Positions 1 to 9,707 of a DNA stretch of 64,000 nt are shown here, piece after piece. The notes below the pieces were generated by a model. It made no database searches, had not been told where the DNA came from, and saw only the letters and a program-made list of their open reading frames with translations. The stretch lies in the NCBI RefSeq assembly GCF_017815135.1, contig NZ_JAGJCF010000005.1:266886-330885 (forward strand). The letters are read 5' to 3'. The position numbers and the translations under genes are program-made. How positions within the stretch are numbered: position 1 is the stretch's first letter; every line of letters begins with the position of its first letter. The stretch is from Jiella mangrovi. GTDB lineage: Bacteria > Pseudomonadota > Alphaproteobacteria > Rhizobiales > Rhizobiaceae.

Positions 1-387
1 GAAGGGCGAGATGAAGGTCGCGCCGGCTTTCGCCGCGAGCAGCGCCTGGACCGCCGAGAAGCAGAGCGTGACGTTGACGAGGAAGCCTTCGCCGGTCAGC
101 TCGTTGCAGGCCTTGAGGCCGTCCATCGTCAGGGGCAGCTTGATGCAGACATTGTCGGCGATGTCGGCGAGGATCTTGCCCTCGCGGATCATCTCGCTCG
201 CCTCGGTGGCCGTCACCTCGGCCGAAACCGGTCCGTCGACGATGTCGCAGATCTCGGCGATGATGTCCTTCATCGGCCGATCGGCCTTCTTGATCAGCGA
301 TGGGTTGGTGGTGACGCCGTCGAGGAGGCCGGCATTCGCCAACTCGCGGATTTCGGAAACGTCGGCGGTGTCGACGAAGAATTTCAT
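1..387 (-). CDS. fsa: Fructose-6-phosphate aldolase / transaldolase (3' part missing)
   Basis: This is the N-terminal 129 residues of a small TalC/FSA-type aldolase of the transaldolase family, cut by the left edge of the window. It starts [10 protein letters not shown] and carries the family motifs GVTTNPSLI (about residues 26-34), EVTATE and the active-site region [10 protein letters not shown], where the lysine is the expected Schiff-base residue. The enzyme acts in the cytoplasm on sugar phosphates of the pentose phosphate pathway or on fructose 6-phosphate. Family members are about 215-220 residues, so roughly 90 lie outside the window. An fsa gene next to priA is common in Rhizobiales. 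The choice between true transaldolase and FSA activity cannot be made from this fragment. Confidence 0.93.
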   Translation of the reverse strand, partial: MKFFVDTADVSEIRELANAGLLDGVTTNPSLIKKADRPMKDIIAEICDIVDGPVSAEVTATEASEMIREGKILADIADNVCIKLPLTMDGLKACNELTGEGFLVNVTLCFSAVQALLAAKAGATFISPF

Positions 388-684
388 GGGAGTTTCCCTT
401 CGCGCTCTTCAAGTTTGCGTTCGCCGCGTCCTTAGCAGGAACGCGGCGGCCGGCGCCACAGGCATCGCGGGGATCGAGTCGCCGGCATGGTCGTTCTGAC
501 ATACATATAGGACATTGCGCCGCGTTCGGCAGGCGGACACGCCGATCCGGTGACGCATGGCCGGCTCTGGCGCCCTCGCGGTGGTTGGCACGACGGCACC
601 ATCTGCTTATCTACGCCCCCTATGAAGTCGTTACGGCTGGCCCTGTGTCTTTCAGCGGGTGCCCGGCAAGGCAGTGTTTTCGCC

Positions 685-1017
685 ATGACCTTTCGAACCA
701 TCGCGACCGTTCCGACCGAAAACGGAAGTCGCTATCTCCAGCAGCTCTGCAAGCACTGGAGCCACAATCTTTTCGTCGAATTCTCGCCCGAAAAGGGGAC
801 CGTGACCTTCCCGCGCGACGCCAGAGGCGCTGACTGGCCGGCCGACGGGCATCTTTTTCTGACGGCCCATGCCGATCATCTGGATTGCACCATTACGGCC
901 GGCGCCGAGCAGCAGCTCGAGCAGTTGAAGGGCGTCGTTTCGCGCCATCTCGATCGCTTCGCCTTCAGGGAGGCGCCGCTCGCCTTCGACTGGCAGGAAG
1001 CGGCCGAAGAGAGCTGA
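685..1017 (+). CDS. DUF2218 family protein
   Basis: A 110-residue soluble protein starting MTFRTIATVPTENGSRYL. It matches the pattern of the DUF2218 family: an N-terminal TVPTENGSRYLQQLCKHW segment, a central strand with FPRDARG, and a C-terminal helix predicted to cover LKGVVSRHLDRFAFRE. I chose the ATG at 685 because homologues begin right at this point; the upstream in-frame extension to 550 is not family-like. The function is unknown; in other bacteria such proteins are often found beside metal or siderophore genes, but nothing here supports that. It is divergent from fsa and 76 bases upstream of priA, so it could share a transcript with priA. Confidence 0.8.
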   Translation: MTFRTIATVPTENGSRYLQQLCKHWSHNLFVEFSPEKGTVTFPRDARGADWPADGHLFLTAHADHLDCTITAGAEQQLEQLKGVVSRHLDRFAFREAPLAFDWQEAAEES

Positions 1018-1093
1018 CGAAGGCGCCCGACCGCTCGCAGGCTGTTAGGCTGAGGCAAGATGGGCTGGCGATTCGCGTCGCCGGCAGACGAAA

Positions 1094-3304
1094 ATGGCTT
1101 TCGCCGGAGTTCCGTTGAACCTCACCGACCAGCTCTTTCCCGAGACCGTCGTGCCGGTGCTCGTGCCGCTGCCGAGCGACAGGCCGTACTCATATACGGT
1201 GCCGGACGGCATGGCCGTGCGGCCGGGGGCGATCGTCCAGGTGCCGCTCGGGCCGCGTCAGGTCGCGGGCGTCGTGTGGGACGGGCCGACGGACCTCGTC
1301 GACGCGAAGAAGCTGCGGCCGATCACCCACGTCTTCGACTGCCCGCCGCTGGACGAGACGATGCGGCGTTTCATCGACTGGGTGGCGGACTATACGCTGT
1401 CGCCGCCGGGGCTCGTGGTGCGCATGGCGCTGCGCGCGCCGGCCGCCTTCGATCCGCAAGCCTGGATCGAGGGCATCGAGGCGACGGGGGAGGAGCCGGA
1501 CCGCGTCACCTCGGCGAGGGCACGGGTGATCGCCACCGCTGAGGACGCGCCGGCCTGGTCGAAGAGCGGTCTTGCCCACGCGGCTGGTGTCAGCACCTCG
1601 GTGGTCGATGGGCTGTTGAAGCAGGGCGTGTTTCGCACCGTGCGCTTTCCGCCGCCGCCGGCTGTCGCGGAGCCCGATACGAGCTATGGCCGGGCGACAC
1701 TCAGCGAGGATCAGGCCCGAGCGGCGGGCGATCTCGTCGCCGCCGTCGGGAAGGGGGGCTTCCAGCCGCTGCTCCTCGAAGGGGCGACCGGCTCCGGCAA
1801 GACGGAGGTTTATTTCGAGGCGGTCGCGGCAGCGCTCGACGCCGGCAAGCAGGTGCTCATCCTGCTTCCCGAAATCGCGCTCACCCAGAGCTTCCTCGAC
1901 CGGTTTCACGCCCGCTTCGGCGCGCCGCCGGCCGAGTGGCATTCGGATGTCCCACCAAAGAAGCGCGAGGCGATCTGGCGTCAGGTGGCCGAGGGAAGGG
2001 TGCGGATCGTCGCCGGCGCGCGTTCCTCGCTGTTCCTGCCCTTCAAGGAGCTCGGCCTCGTCATCGTCGACGAAGAGCACGACCCGGCCTACAAGCAGGA
2101 GGATCGCACCTTCTACCATGCCCGCGACATGGCGGTGGTCCGGGCGTCGCTCGGCGGCTTTCCGGTCATCCTCGCCTCGGCGACGCCCTCGATCGAAAGC
2201 CGCGTCAACGCCGTCACCGGTCGCTACAGCCATGTCCGGCTGAAGGCGCGGCACGGCGATGCGGCGCTGCCCGAACTCTCGCTCGTCGACATGCGCCGGC
2301 ATCCGCCGCAACGCGGCCGCTTCGTCTCACCGGTGCTTCAGACCGAGATCAAAAAGACGCTGGCAAAGGGCGAACAGGCGCTGCTCTTCCTCAACCGACG
2401 GGGCTACGCGCCGCTGACGCTCTGCCGGGTCTGCGGCCACCGGTTCCAGTGCCACAACTGCTCGACCTGGCTGGTGGATCACCGGCTGCGCGGCATCCTC
2501 CAGTGTCACCATTGTGGCTTCTCGACGCCGCGCCCGGAAGCCTGTCCGGAATGCGGAACGCTCGATCATCTCGTCGCCTGCGGGCCCGGGGTGGAACGGA
2601 TCGCCGAGGAGATCGTCGAGGATTTTCCTGAGGCGCGCACCATTGTCCTCTCCTCCGACATTGCCGGCGGGCCGCGAAGACTGCGGCGGGAACTCGAAGC
2701 CGTCGCTGACGGCGAGGCCGACATCGTCATCGGCACGCAGCTGGTGGCCAAGGGCCATCACTTTCCCAAGATGACGCTGGTGGGGGCAATCGACGCCGAT
2801 CTCGGCCTTGCCAATGGCGACCCGCGCGCCGCCGAGCGAACGTTCCAGCTGCTGCATCAGGTGACGGGCCGCGCCGGCCGGACGGGGCTTGCCAGCCGCG
2901 GGCTGATCCAGACCTTCCAGCCGCAGCATCCCGTGATGCAGGCGCTGGTGGCGAGTGACCCGGAGAGCTTCTACGACAGCGAGATCGACGAGCGGAGACG
3001 CAGCGCCCTGCCGCCCTTCGGCCGGCTTGCCGCGATCATCGTCTCGGCGGATACGCGCAAGGATGCCGAAAGCCACGCCCGCGAGATCCGCAACGCGGCG
3101 CCCGAGACGCCGGAGATCGAAATGCTCGGCCCGGCGGAAGCGCCGCTCGCCGTCGTCAGGGGGCGACACCGGTTCCGGCTGCTCGTCGAGGCGAGCCGGC
3201 GCGCGCCCATCCAGGCCTATCTGCGCGAGACGCTGGCGAAGGCTCCTCGCCCCCGCGGCTCCGTCCAGTTACAAATCGACATGGACCCACAGAGCTTTCT
3301 GTGA
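1094..3304 (+). CDS. priA: Primosomal protein N' (replication restart helicase)
   Basis: PriA is the 3'-5' superfamily 2 DNA helicase that recognises stalled forks and reloads the replisome. The 736-residue product has the family length. An N-terminal DNA-binding domain (about 15-100) is followed by Walker A GATGSGKTEVY (about 231), the DEEH box (about 325), and the zinc-binding cysteine cluster CRVCGHRFQCHNC and CHHCG/CPECG (about 450-500) that separates the helicase lobes, then the QVTGRAGR motif VI. The ATG at 1094 has a weak ribosome-binding site; a TTG at 1115 lies five bases after GGAG and is a credible alternative start. The gene is followed after 44 bases by a secreted-protein gene on the same strand. 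Confidence 0.96.
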   Translation: MAFAGVPLNLTDQLFPETVVPVLVPLPSDRPYSYTVPDGMAVRPGAIVQVPLGPRQVAGVVWDGPTDLVDAKKLRPITHVFDCPPLDETMRRFIDWVADYTLSPPGLVVRMALRAPAAFDPQAWIEGIEATGEEPDRVTSARARVIATAEDAPAWSKSGLAHAAGVSTSVVDGLLKQGVFRTVRFPPPPAVAEPDTSYGRATLSEDQARAAGDLVAAVGKGGFQPLLLEGATGSGKTEVYFEAVAAALDAGKQVLILLPEIALTQSFLDRFHARFGAPPAEWHSDVPPKKREAIWRQVAEGRVRIVAGARSSLFLPFKELGLVIVDEEHDPAYKQEDRTFYHARDMAVVRASLGGFPVILASATPSIESRVNAVTGRYSHVRLKARHGDAALPELSLVDMRRHPPQRGRFVSPVLQTEIKKTLAKGEQALLFLNRRGYAPLTLCRVCGHRFQCHNCSTWLVDHRLRGILQCHHCGFSTPRPEACPECGTLDHLVACGPGVERIAEEIVEDFPEARTIVLSSDIAGGPRRLRRELEAVADGEADIVIGTQLVAKGHHFPKMTLVGAIDADLGLANGDPRAAERTFQLLHQVTGRAGRTGLASRGLIQTFQPQHPVMQALVASDPESFYDSEIDERRRSALPPFGRLAAIIVSADTRKDAESHAREIRNAAPETPEIEMLGPAEAPLAVVRGRHRFRLLVEASRRAPIQAYLRETLAKAPRPRGSVQLQIDMDPQSFL

Positions 3305-3348
3305 GACATGCAAAGGCGTTGGGGCGATGTTTTCGAGGGACATCGAGG

Positions 3349-3957
3349 ATGGTGAGAACAACAGAATTTCGTTGGGCGCCGATCGTGGCCGCAGCCGCGC
3401 TGCTCGCCGCGGGGCATTCCGGCGCGCAGGAGGCGAGTACGGGCGGCATCAATCTCGATTCGTCGCCCTTTGCTGCCGCCAAGCCGGGCCAGAGCCAGGA
3501 TTCGCCCTCCGGCCTCACCCCCCGCGGCCTGACGCTCGGCGAGCTCGACTGGGCTCCGATCGCCAGCCGCTGTACCTTCGTTAGATCCGATGCGGCCGGT
3601 GGTGAAAAGGCCGAAGTTCTGCCGGCTCCCGGCCAGCCGGACGCAGCCAGAGAGGGTTATGGCAGGTTCGTCTTCGTGACCATGGTGGCTGACGATTCAA
3701 GCGGCGGTCAGCCGCTGGAGCGCGGCTATGTCATGGCCAACGGGCTCGTGCGTGAGCTGGAAAAAGGCAAGACCTCGGCTGGCAAGCAAGGCACGGTGGT
3801 CACCAACTGGCGGGCGGCTGGCGAGCCGCGGATCAGCGTCGGTCTGATCCTTTCCGGCAAGCATCAGCTCGACGATCACACCGAATATTCCGGCAAGATG
3901 ACCATTTTCTGGGGCGACAAGAAAGAGGAAGTGCCGGTTCGCGGCCGCTGCCAGTGA
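3349..3957 (+). CDS. Exported protein of unknown function
   Basis: A 202-residue protein that I do not recognise. A positively charged start (MVRTTEFRW) leads into a hydrophobic stretch APIVAAAALLAAG ending near AQE, which looks like a cleaved signal peptide, so a periplasmic or outer-membrane location is likely. The mature part is rich in Gly, Pro and Ser up to about residue 75 and then predicted beta-rich, with two cysteines (CTF and RGRC), which could form a disulfide. GAGGGA eight bases upstream supports the start at 3349; the longer reading from 3301 would bury the signal peptide. It follows priA closely and may be read from the same transcript, though no functional link is evident. Confidence 0.7.
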   Translation: MVRTTEFRWAPIVAAAALLAAGHSGAQEASTGGINLDSSPFAAAKPGQSQDSPSGLTPRGLTLGELDWAPIASRCTFVRSDAAGGEKAEVLPAPGQPDAAREGYGRFVFVTMVADDSSGGQPLERGYVMANGLVRELEKGKTSAGKQGTVVTNWRAAGEPRISVGLILSGKHQLDDHTEYSGKMTIFWGDKKEEVPVRGRCQ

Positions 3958-4324
3958 GGCGACAGCGCTGACCCGCTGCCTTCCCTTGCTGCATCGGCCT
4001 CGGAAGCACCAGCAGATCCGGCGAACATGAAGCCGGGAGGCCGATCGCGCGACGCACAGCTTTCCGCAGCCTCAGAGAATGTCGCGCAGGAGCTTGGAAG
4101 GCGTCCGCTGCAAGGGCGCTGAAAACCGCGCAGATTGTGTGGAAAGCTGCACGCCCGCCAAGAGCGGTGCGGCGACCGGCTGCTAAGGGCGTTCCCGGAA
4201 GCCGCATTTCCGCTTGGATCGCAGGCCTGTGCGCCGTCTTGAAAGTTTCACTCGGCGGAAAACAGACTGACACCGAACCTTACGAATGTGCGCCCGGTCC
4301 ATACCGGATTCGAAAGGTTCAAAA
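3958..4324. other. Noncoding gap before phoD
   Basis: A 367-base stretch between the exported protein gene and phoD. I see no gene-like open frame, no tRNA and no strong hairpin. A single CTGACAC half-site near 4268 resembles half of a Pho box, but no properly spaced second half is visible, so phosphate control of phoD cannot be claimed from the sequence. Confidence 0.5.
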
Positions 4325-5884
4325 ATGCTACTCTCCCTCACCCGCCGCCGCTTCCTGGCGCAGAGCGGCGTGGCCGCCCTGGCCGCCGGCTCGTCCCTCG
4401 GCATGCCGCATATCAGCCGTGCCGCGACACGTCCCGAATTCACCCATGGCGTCCAGACCGGCGACGTCGATGCATCCTCTGGTATGGTCTGGACCCGGGT
4501 CGATCGCCCGGCCCGCATCGACTTCGAGTGGGCGACGACCGACAGCTTCAAGAACGCTCGCAAACTGCACGCATTGACGACGTCACCCGCCTCGGACTTC
4601 ACCGTCAAGCGCCTGATCGACGGTCTGCCGTCCGATCAGGAAATCTTCTGGCGCGCCACGGCGACCGACCTTGCCGACGTCAACGGCGTGTCCGATCCGA
4701 TCGTCGGCCATTTCCGCACGGCTCCCGGCTCGCGCCGTTCGGTCAAGTTCGCCTGGTCGGGCGACACCGTCGGCCAGGGGTGGGGCATCGACGAGGACCG
4801 CGGCGGCATGAAGGCCTATGGCACCATGGCGAAGCATCAGCCGGACTTCTTCCTGCATTCGGGCGACACCATCTACGCCGACGGACCGCTGAAGGAGACC
4901 GTCGATCTGCCCGACGGCACCGTCTGGAAGAACCTCGTCATTCCCGAAAAGACCAAGGTCGCCGAGACGCTGGACGAATATCGCGGTCAGTGGAAATACA
5001 ACATGCTCGACAGGAATGTGCGCGAGCTCTACGCCAATGTGCCGACCTTCTATCAGTGGGACGACCACGAGGTCGTCAACAACTGGTCGGCTTCGAAGGA
5101 TCTTTCGGCCGACGATCGCTACAGCGAGAAGAACATCCACATTCTGGCCGCCCGGGCCGCCCGCGCATTCCACGAGATGACGCCGATCCGCTACGTGCCG
5201 GAAGAGCCGGGCCGGATCTATCGGAAGATCTCTTACGGGCCGATGCTCGATATCTTCTTCCTCGATCTCAGAAGCTACCGCGGCCCGAACGGCGACAACC
5301 TCCAGACGGAAATGTCCGAGGGCGCGCAGATGATGGGCTCCGCGCAGATCGCCTGGCTTAAGCGGGCCTTGGCCGATTCCGATGCGACTTGGAAGGTGAT
5401 TGCCTCCGACATGCCGATCGGCCTCCTCGTGCCGGATGGCGATAAGTGGGAAGCGGTCGCCAACGGTGACAACGGCGTGCCGAAGGGTCGCGAGATCGAA
5501 TTCGCCGAGGTCTTGCGTTTCATCAAATCGGCCAAGATCACCAACACGGTCTGGCTGACGGCCGACGTTCATTACACCGCGGCTCACCACTACTCGCCCG
5601 ACCGGGCCGCTTTCCAGGATTTCGAGCCGTTCTGGGAGTTCGTTTCCGGCCCGATCCATGCTGGAACCTTCGGGCCCAACGATCTCGATATGACCTTCGG
5701 TCCGGAAGTCCGCTTCATGAAGGCTCCGGAAAACGGAGAGTCGAATCTGGCGCCGTCGGCAGGGCTGCAGTTCTTCGGCCTCGTCGACATCGATGGGGAC
5801 ACCGAACAGCTGACGGTCCGGCTGATGGATACCGACGACCGGGAGCTCTGGAAAACGACTCTCGACCCGGTTCGCAACGGCTGA
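4325..5884 (+). CDS. phoD: PhoD-like alkaline phosphatase, Tat-exported
   Basis: A 519-residue metallophosphatase of the PhoD family, which releases phosphate from phosphomonoesters and diesters in the periplasm using Fe/Ca-type metal centres. The N-terminus MLLSLTRRRFLAQSG is a twin-arginine signal (the TRRRFLAQ box) followed by a hydrophobic stretch and a likely cleavage after SRA. An N-terminal fibronectin-like domain (FTHGVQTGDV onward) precedes the catalytic domain with metal-binding motifs WSGDT (about 142), HSGDTIYADG (about 178), WDDHEVVNNW (about 245) and ADVHYTAAHHY (about 412). The ATG at 4325 was chosen because it starts the Tat signal; an upstream in-frame ATG at 4286 adds 13 non-conserved residues. 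The gene stands alone and is followed by a hairpin. Confidence 0.93.
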   Translation: MLLSLTRRRFLAQSGVAALAAGSSLGMPHISRAATRPEFTHGVQTGDVDASSGMVWTRVDRPARIDFEWATTDSFKNARKLHALTTSPASDFTVKRLIDGLPSDQEIFWRATATDLADVNGVSDPIVGHFRTAPGSRRSVKFAWSGDTVGQGWGIDEDRGGMKAYGTMAKHQPDFFLHSGDTIYADGPLKETVDLPDGTVWKNLVIPEKTKVAETLDEYRGQWKYNMLDRNVRELYANVPTFYQWDDHEVVNNWSASKDLSADDRYSEKNIHILAARAARAFHEMTPIRYVPEEPGRIYRKISYGPMLDIFFLDLRSYRGPNGDNLQTEMSEGAQMMGSAQIAWLKRALADSDATWKVIASDMPIGLLVPDGDKWEAVANGDNGVPKGREIEFAEVLRFIKSAKITNTVWLTADVHYTAAHHYSPDRAAFQDFEPFWEFVSGPIHAGTFGPNDLDMTFGPEVRFMKAPENGESNLAPSAGLQFFGLVDIDGDTEQLTVRLMDTDDRELWKTTLDPVRNG

Positions 5885-5915
5885 GGACGGGGAGACGATA
5901 GAAGACGATAGAAAC

Positions 5916-5940
5916 GGACCGGAGCTGGATGCTCCGGTCC
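5916..5940 (+). terminator. Hairpin downstream of phoD
   Basis: A perfect 10-base-pair stem (GGACCGGAGC at 5916-5925 with GCTCCGGTCC at 5931-5940) and a five-base loop lies 31 bases after the phoD stop. It has no T-tract, so it may be a terminator-like stabilising hairpin rather than a classic intrinsic terminator. Confidence 0.5.
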
Positions 5941-6066
5941 GGTGTGCCACTGCAGGAGCGAGGGGAGATCCTTGCGCGGCGGGGCGAAAAGACGGCAAGC
6001 AGGAGAGACTTGCCGCTTCGCGTTTCCTGTCCGCTGCCCTCACGAGCCGCCGCGGACAGAAGGGTT

Positions 6067-6423
6067 TCAGTCGACGGCTTTGACGGCCGTCGCCGACATG
6101 TGCTTGCCGGCCATCATATAGCTGATGCGCACATGCTCGCCCGTCTTGACCGAAGACTTCGTGAAGTCGGCGGGAAGCAGAAACTTCTTGCCGTTTGTCA
6201 GCGTCAGCGTGTTGGCCTTCGCATCGATCGACCGGATCTTGCCCGACGCCACATGGGTCTTGGCGACCGTGGCGTGTTTCGTCGCCATTTTATGAGACGT
6301 TGCGCTCGTCGACATCGCGTCGTTCGCCGTGGAGCTGCCCGACATGGTCGGCGACGCGGCGAAAGCCGATGTGCCGATCAGCAGGCTGGTGGCGAGGGTG
6401 AGGGGAAGGGTGAGACTACGCAT
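6067..6423 (-). CDS. Small exported DUF1344-like protein
   Basis: A 118-residue protein with a clear signal peptide (MRSLTLPLTLATSLLIGT, likely cut after AFA). A linker rich in Ser, Thr, Met and His follows, then a compact beta-rich domain GKIRSIDAKANTLTLTNGKKF...LKTGEHVRISYM. This matches the pattern of DUF1344 proteins, small periplasmic domains of unknown role common in Rhizobiales. Here the spacing (IRSID, TLTLTNGKKFLLP, VRISY) is intact. The start at 6423 is chosen because it begins the signal peptide; the frame is open further upstream but the extension is not protein-like. The gene is convergent with phoD and divergent from typA. Confidence 0.75.
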   Translation of the reverse strand: MRSLTLPLTLATSLLIGTSAFAASPTMSGSSTANDAMSTSATSHKMATKHATVAKTHVASGKIRSIDAKANTLTLTNGKKFLLPADFTKSSVKTGEHVRISYMMAGKHMSATAVKAVD

Positions 6424-6806
6424 CTGCGCATCCTCGTCATGGCGGACGCGCGGAGAGTAAACCGCGCCGTTCCGGCGGATAGAAGCCGTCAGGTCACGTC
6501 GTGTCGCAGCCCCGTCTGGCGGGTGCTGCCGGCGTTTCCCGGCTTCGAGGTGGAAGCTATGCCGCTGCTGAAACTCGCGCAAATGAACAAGAAATAATCT
6601 TTGCGGGCCGCAAAACCTCCGCAATTGATTGAATTGCGCGCATGCGTAAGCGCGTCGCGCCCTGTCATTGCGGGTGACCTTTCGCAGATGCGAAAAATCG
6701 TGTAATGACTGGCGCGAGCCCCGATCGCTACAACCTCGATCGCTACGAATTGCGCGCCCCCTCCCGTCCGGTGGGGGCTTTTGGCGCGCCTGAACCGGAT
6801 AGACCC
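6424..6806. other. Divergent noncoding region between DUF1344 gene and typA
   Basis: A 383-base divergent intergenic region that must hold promoters for both flanking genes. No gene is seen. The part near 6600-6720 is comparatively AT-rich (AAATAATC, TTGATTGAATTG), consistent with promoter DNA, but I cannot assign -35/-10 boxes confidently. The last part holds a terminator-like hairpin, listed separately. Confidence 0.5.
6756..6782 (+). terminator. Terminator-like hairpin in the typA leader
   Basis: GCCCCC (6756-6761) pairs with GGGGGC (6773-6778) across an 11-base loop and is followed directly by TTTT (6779-6782). It sits only 24 bases before the typA start codon. It could end a short upstream transcript or act as an attenuator of typA. 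The stem is six base pairs, all G-C. Confidence 0.45.
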
Positions 6807-8633
<1,827 letters not shown>

Positions 8634-8711
8634 CCAGGCTGGTCGAGGTCGTCGAGATCTTTGACGGCGCGTGCGTCCATGACGACGTACGGCGCAATGT
8701 TTTTTTGAGTA

Positions 8712-8745
8712 ACCCCCGGCTGGCTCGCAGGCCTGCCGGGGGTTT
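8712..8745 (+). terminator. Probable rho-independent terminator after typA
   Basis: ACCCCCGGC (8712-8720) pairs perfectly with GCCGGGGGT (8735-8743), a nine-base-pair stem with a 14-base loop, about 80 bases after the typA stop. Only a short TTT follows on the plus strand, while a run of seven or eight T precedes the stem near 8699. Confidence 0.6.
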
Positions 8746-8787
8746 GCCGTTTCCATGACTGTTGCTGTACGAATGATCGTGCCAGGG

Positions 8788-8833
8788 ACGTCATATGCGC
8801 TGTTTTGCCCGTTTGGCAGAAGCGCTATGACGT
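8788..8833. promoter_or_regulatory. Long imperfect palindrome upstream of the MarR/OhrR-like gene
   Basis: The left arm ACGTCATATGCGCT (8788-8801) is the inverted copy of the right arm AGCGCTATGACGT (8821-8833) with one extra base. Between them lies a second short inverted repeat, TGCC-N5-GGCA. The element is 48 bases before the regulator start and is a candidate operator for autoregulation; as RNA it would fold into a long hairpin. Confidence 0.45.
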
Positions 8834-8881
8834 GATGATATCGCGGTTTGTAGATTGATCGCGCGTGAAGGGACGCACGAG

Positions 8882-9334
8882 ATGGCCTACGAGAAGACTC
8901 TGCGGCTCGATGAGCAAATCTGTTTTGCTCTTTATGCCGCTACCAACGCGGTGACGCGCGCATATCGGCCCTTGCTTGCCGAGATCCAACTCACCTATCC
9001 GCAATATCTCGTCATGATGGTGCTGTGGCAGGACAGGCGGTCGACATCGCGCTCGATCGCAGAGCGGCTGCAGCTTTCGGCCAATGCCGTCAGCCCGCTG
9101 CTAGACCGCCTGGAAGACGCGGGTTTCATCAGGCGGCTCCGCGATCGCAGGGACCGCCGGGTCGTCCATATTGCCCTGACCGAGCAAGGCAGTGCGCTGG
9201 AAGCGGCGGCCAGCAAAGCGCAGCACGCCGTCCTCTGTCGAACGGGGCTCGATCCGGATGCGCATCACCGGTTGCGTGACGACCTCGCCGCTCTGGCGGT
9301 CCATATGACGGCAGAGCCGGAAGTGATCGATTGA
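8882..9334 (+). CDS. MarR-family regulator, OhrR-like
   Basis: A 150-residue MarR-family winged-helix repressor. The N-terminus LDEQICFALYAATNAVTRAYRPLL and TYPQYLVMMVLW match the OhrR branch, whose conserved N-terminal cysteine (here Cys14) senses organic hydroperoxides. The DNA-binding region SIAERLQLSANAVSPLLDRLEDAGFIRRLRD and the wing with DRRDRRVV are intact. OhrR normally represses a neighbouring ohr peroxiredoxin gene; none is seen within the window, so the target may be elsewhere or the sensor may have a different job. ATG at 8882 follows GGGACGCACGAG and begins at the family start. A palindrome lies upstream. Confidence 0.85.
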   Translation: MAYEKTLRLDEQICFALYAATNAVTRAYRPLLAEIQLTYPQYLVMMVLWQDRRSTSRSIAERLQLSANAVSPLLDRLEDAGFIRRLRDRRDRRVVHIALTEQGSALEAAASKAQHAVLCRTGLDPDAHHRLRDDLAALAVHMTAEPEVID

Positions 9335-9361
9335 ACGCGAGGCGCACCGGGCGTTGCGGCG

Positions 9362-9529
9362 TCAGTTGTTCGGCCCGTCGATCCGCGAGGGCGTGATTGG
9401 GTCGGACGCTGGAAAGCTCTCGTCGAGTGCCTCGTCGAGTTCAGCTTCCTCGTGGCGCGTCCGGTCGATCTCGGCCTGGTCCTGGTGTTTCTCGTCTCTT
9501 TCGATTTCCCGCTGTTTGTCGTCGGCCAT
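9362..9529 (-). CDS. Small acidic protein with FPASDP motif
   Basis: A 55-residue, highly charged protein (MADDKQREIERDE...) with almost no hydrophobic residues in its first 30 positions and the C-terminal motif LDEALDESFPASDPI. Similar very short proteins ending in a DEALxExFPASDP motif are widespread in Proteobacteria; I know of no assigned function. It is likely disordered or helical. The start at 9529 is the only ATG that gives this compact reading; the frame stays open upstream without family-like sequence. It is convergent with the OhrR-like gene and downstream of ghrA on the same strand. Confidence 0.6.
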   Translation of the reverse strand: MADDKQREIERDEKHQDQAEIDRTRHEEAELDEALDESFPASDPITPSRIDGPNN

Positions 9530-9707
9530 GGCACACCTCGTCGTCTCTGTGTTCGCGCCAGAGCAGCATGAGATCATGTTCGATCGCAACCGGCTCCAGC
9601 TCTTCGTCTTCGCAGGGTCTCGTCGGGAAAACCGGTTTTCAGCTTTCCCGATCATCCTCTTAACGAACGCGGAGTGCGAAGGTTTCCGGCGAACGGGCCG
9701 ATGGCTT

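Noticed and set aside
1190..2311. Long open frame antisense to priA
   Set aside because: It is the mirror of a GC-rich codon pattern; it has no family-like motif and lies wholly within priA.
4240..4324. Possible Pho box upstream of phoD
   Set aside because: Only one half-site-like CTGACAC is visible, with no partner at the expected 11-base spacing.
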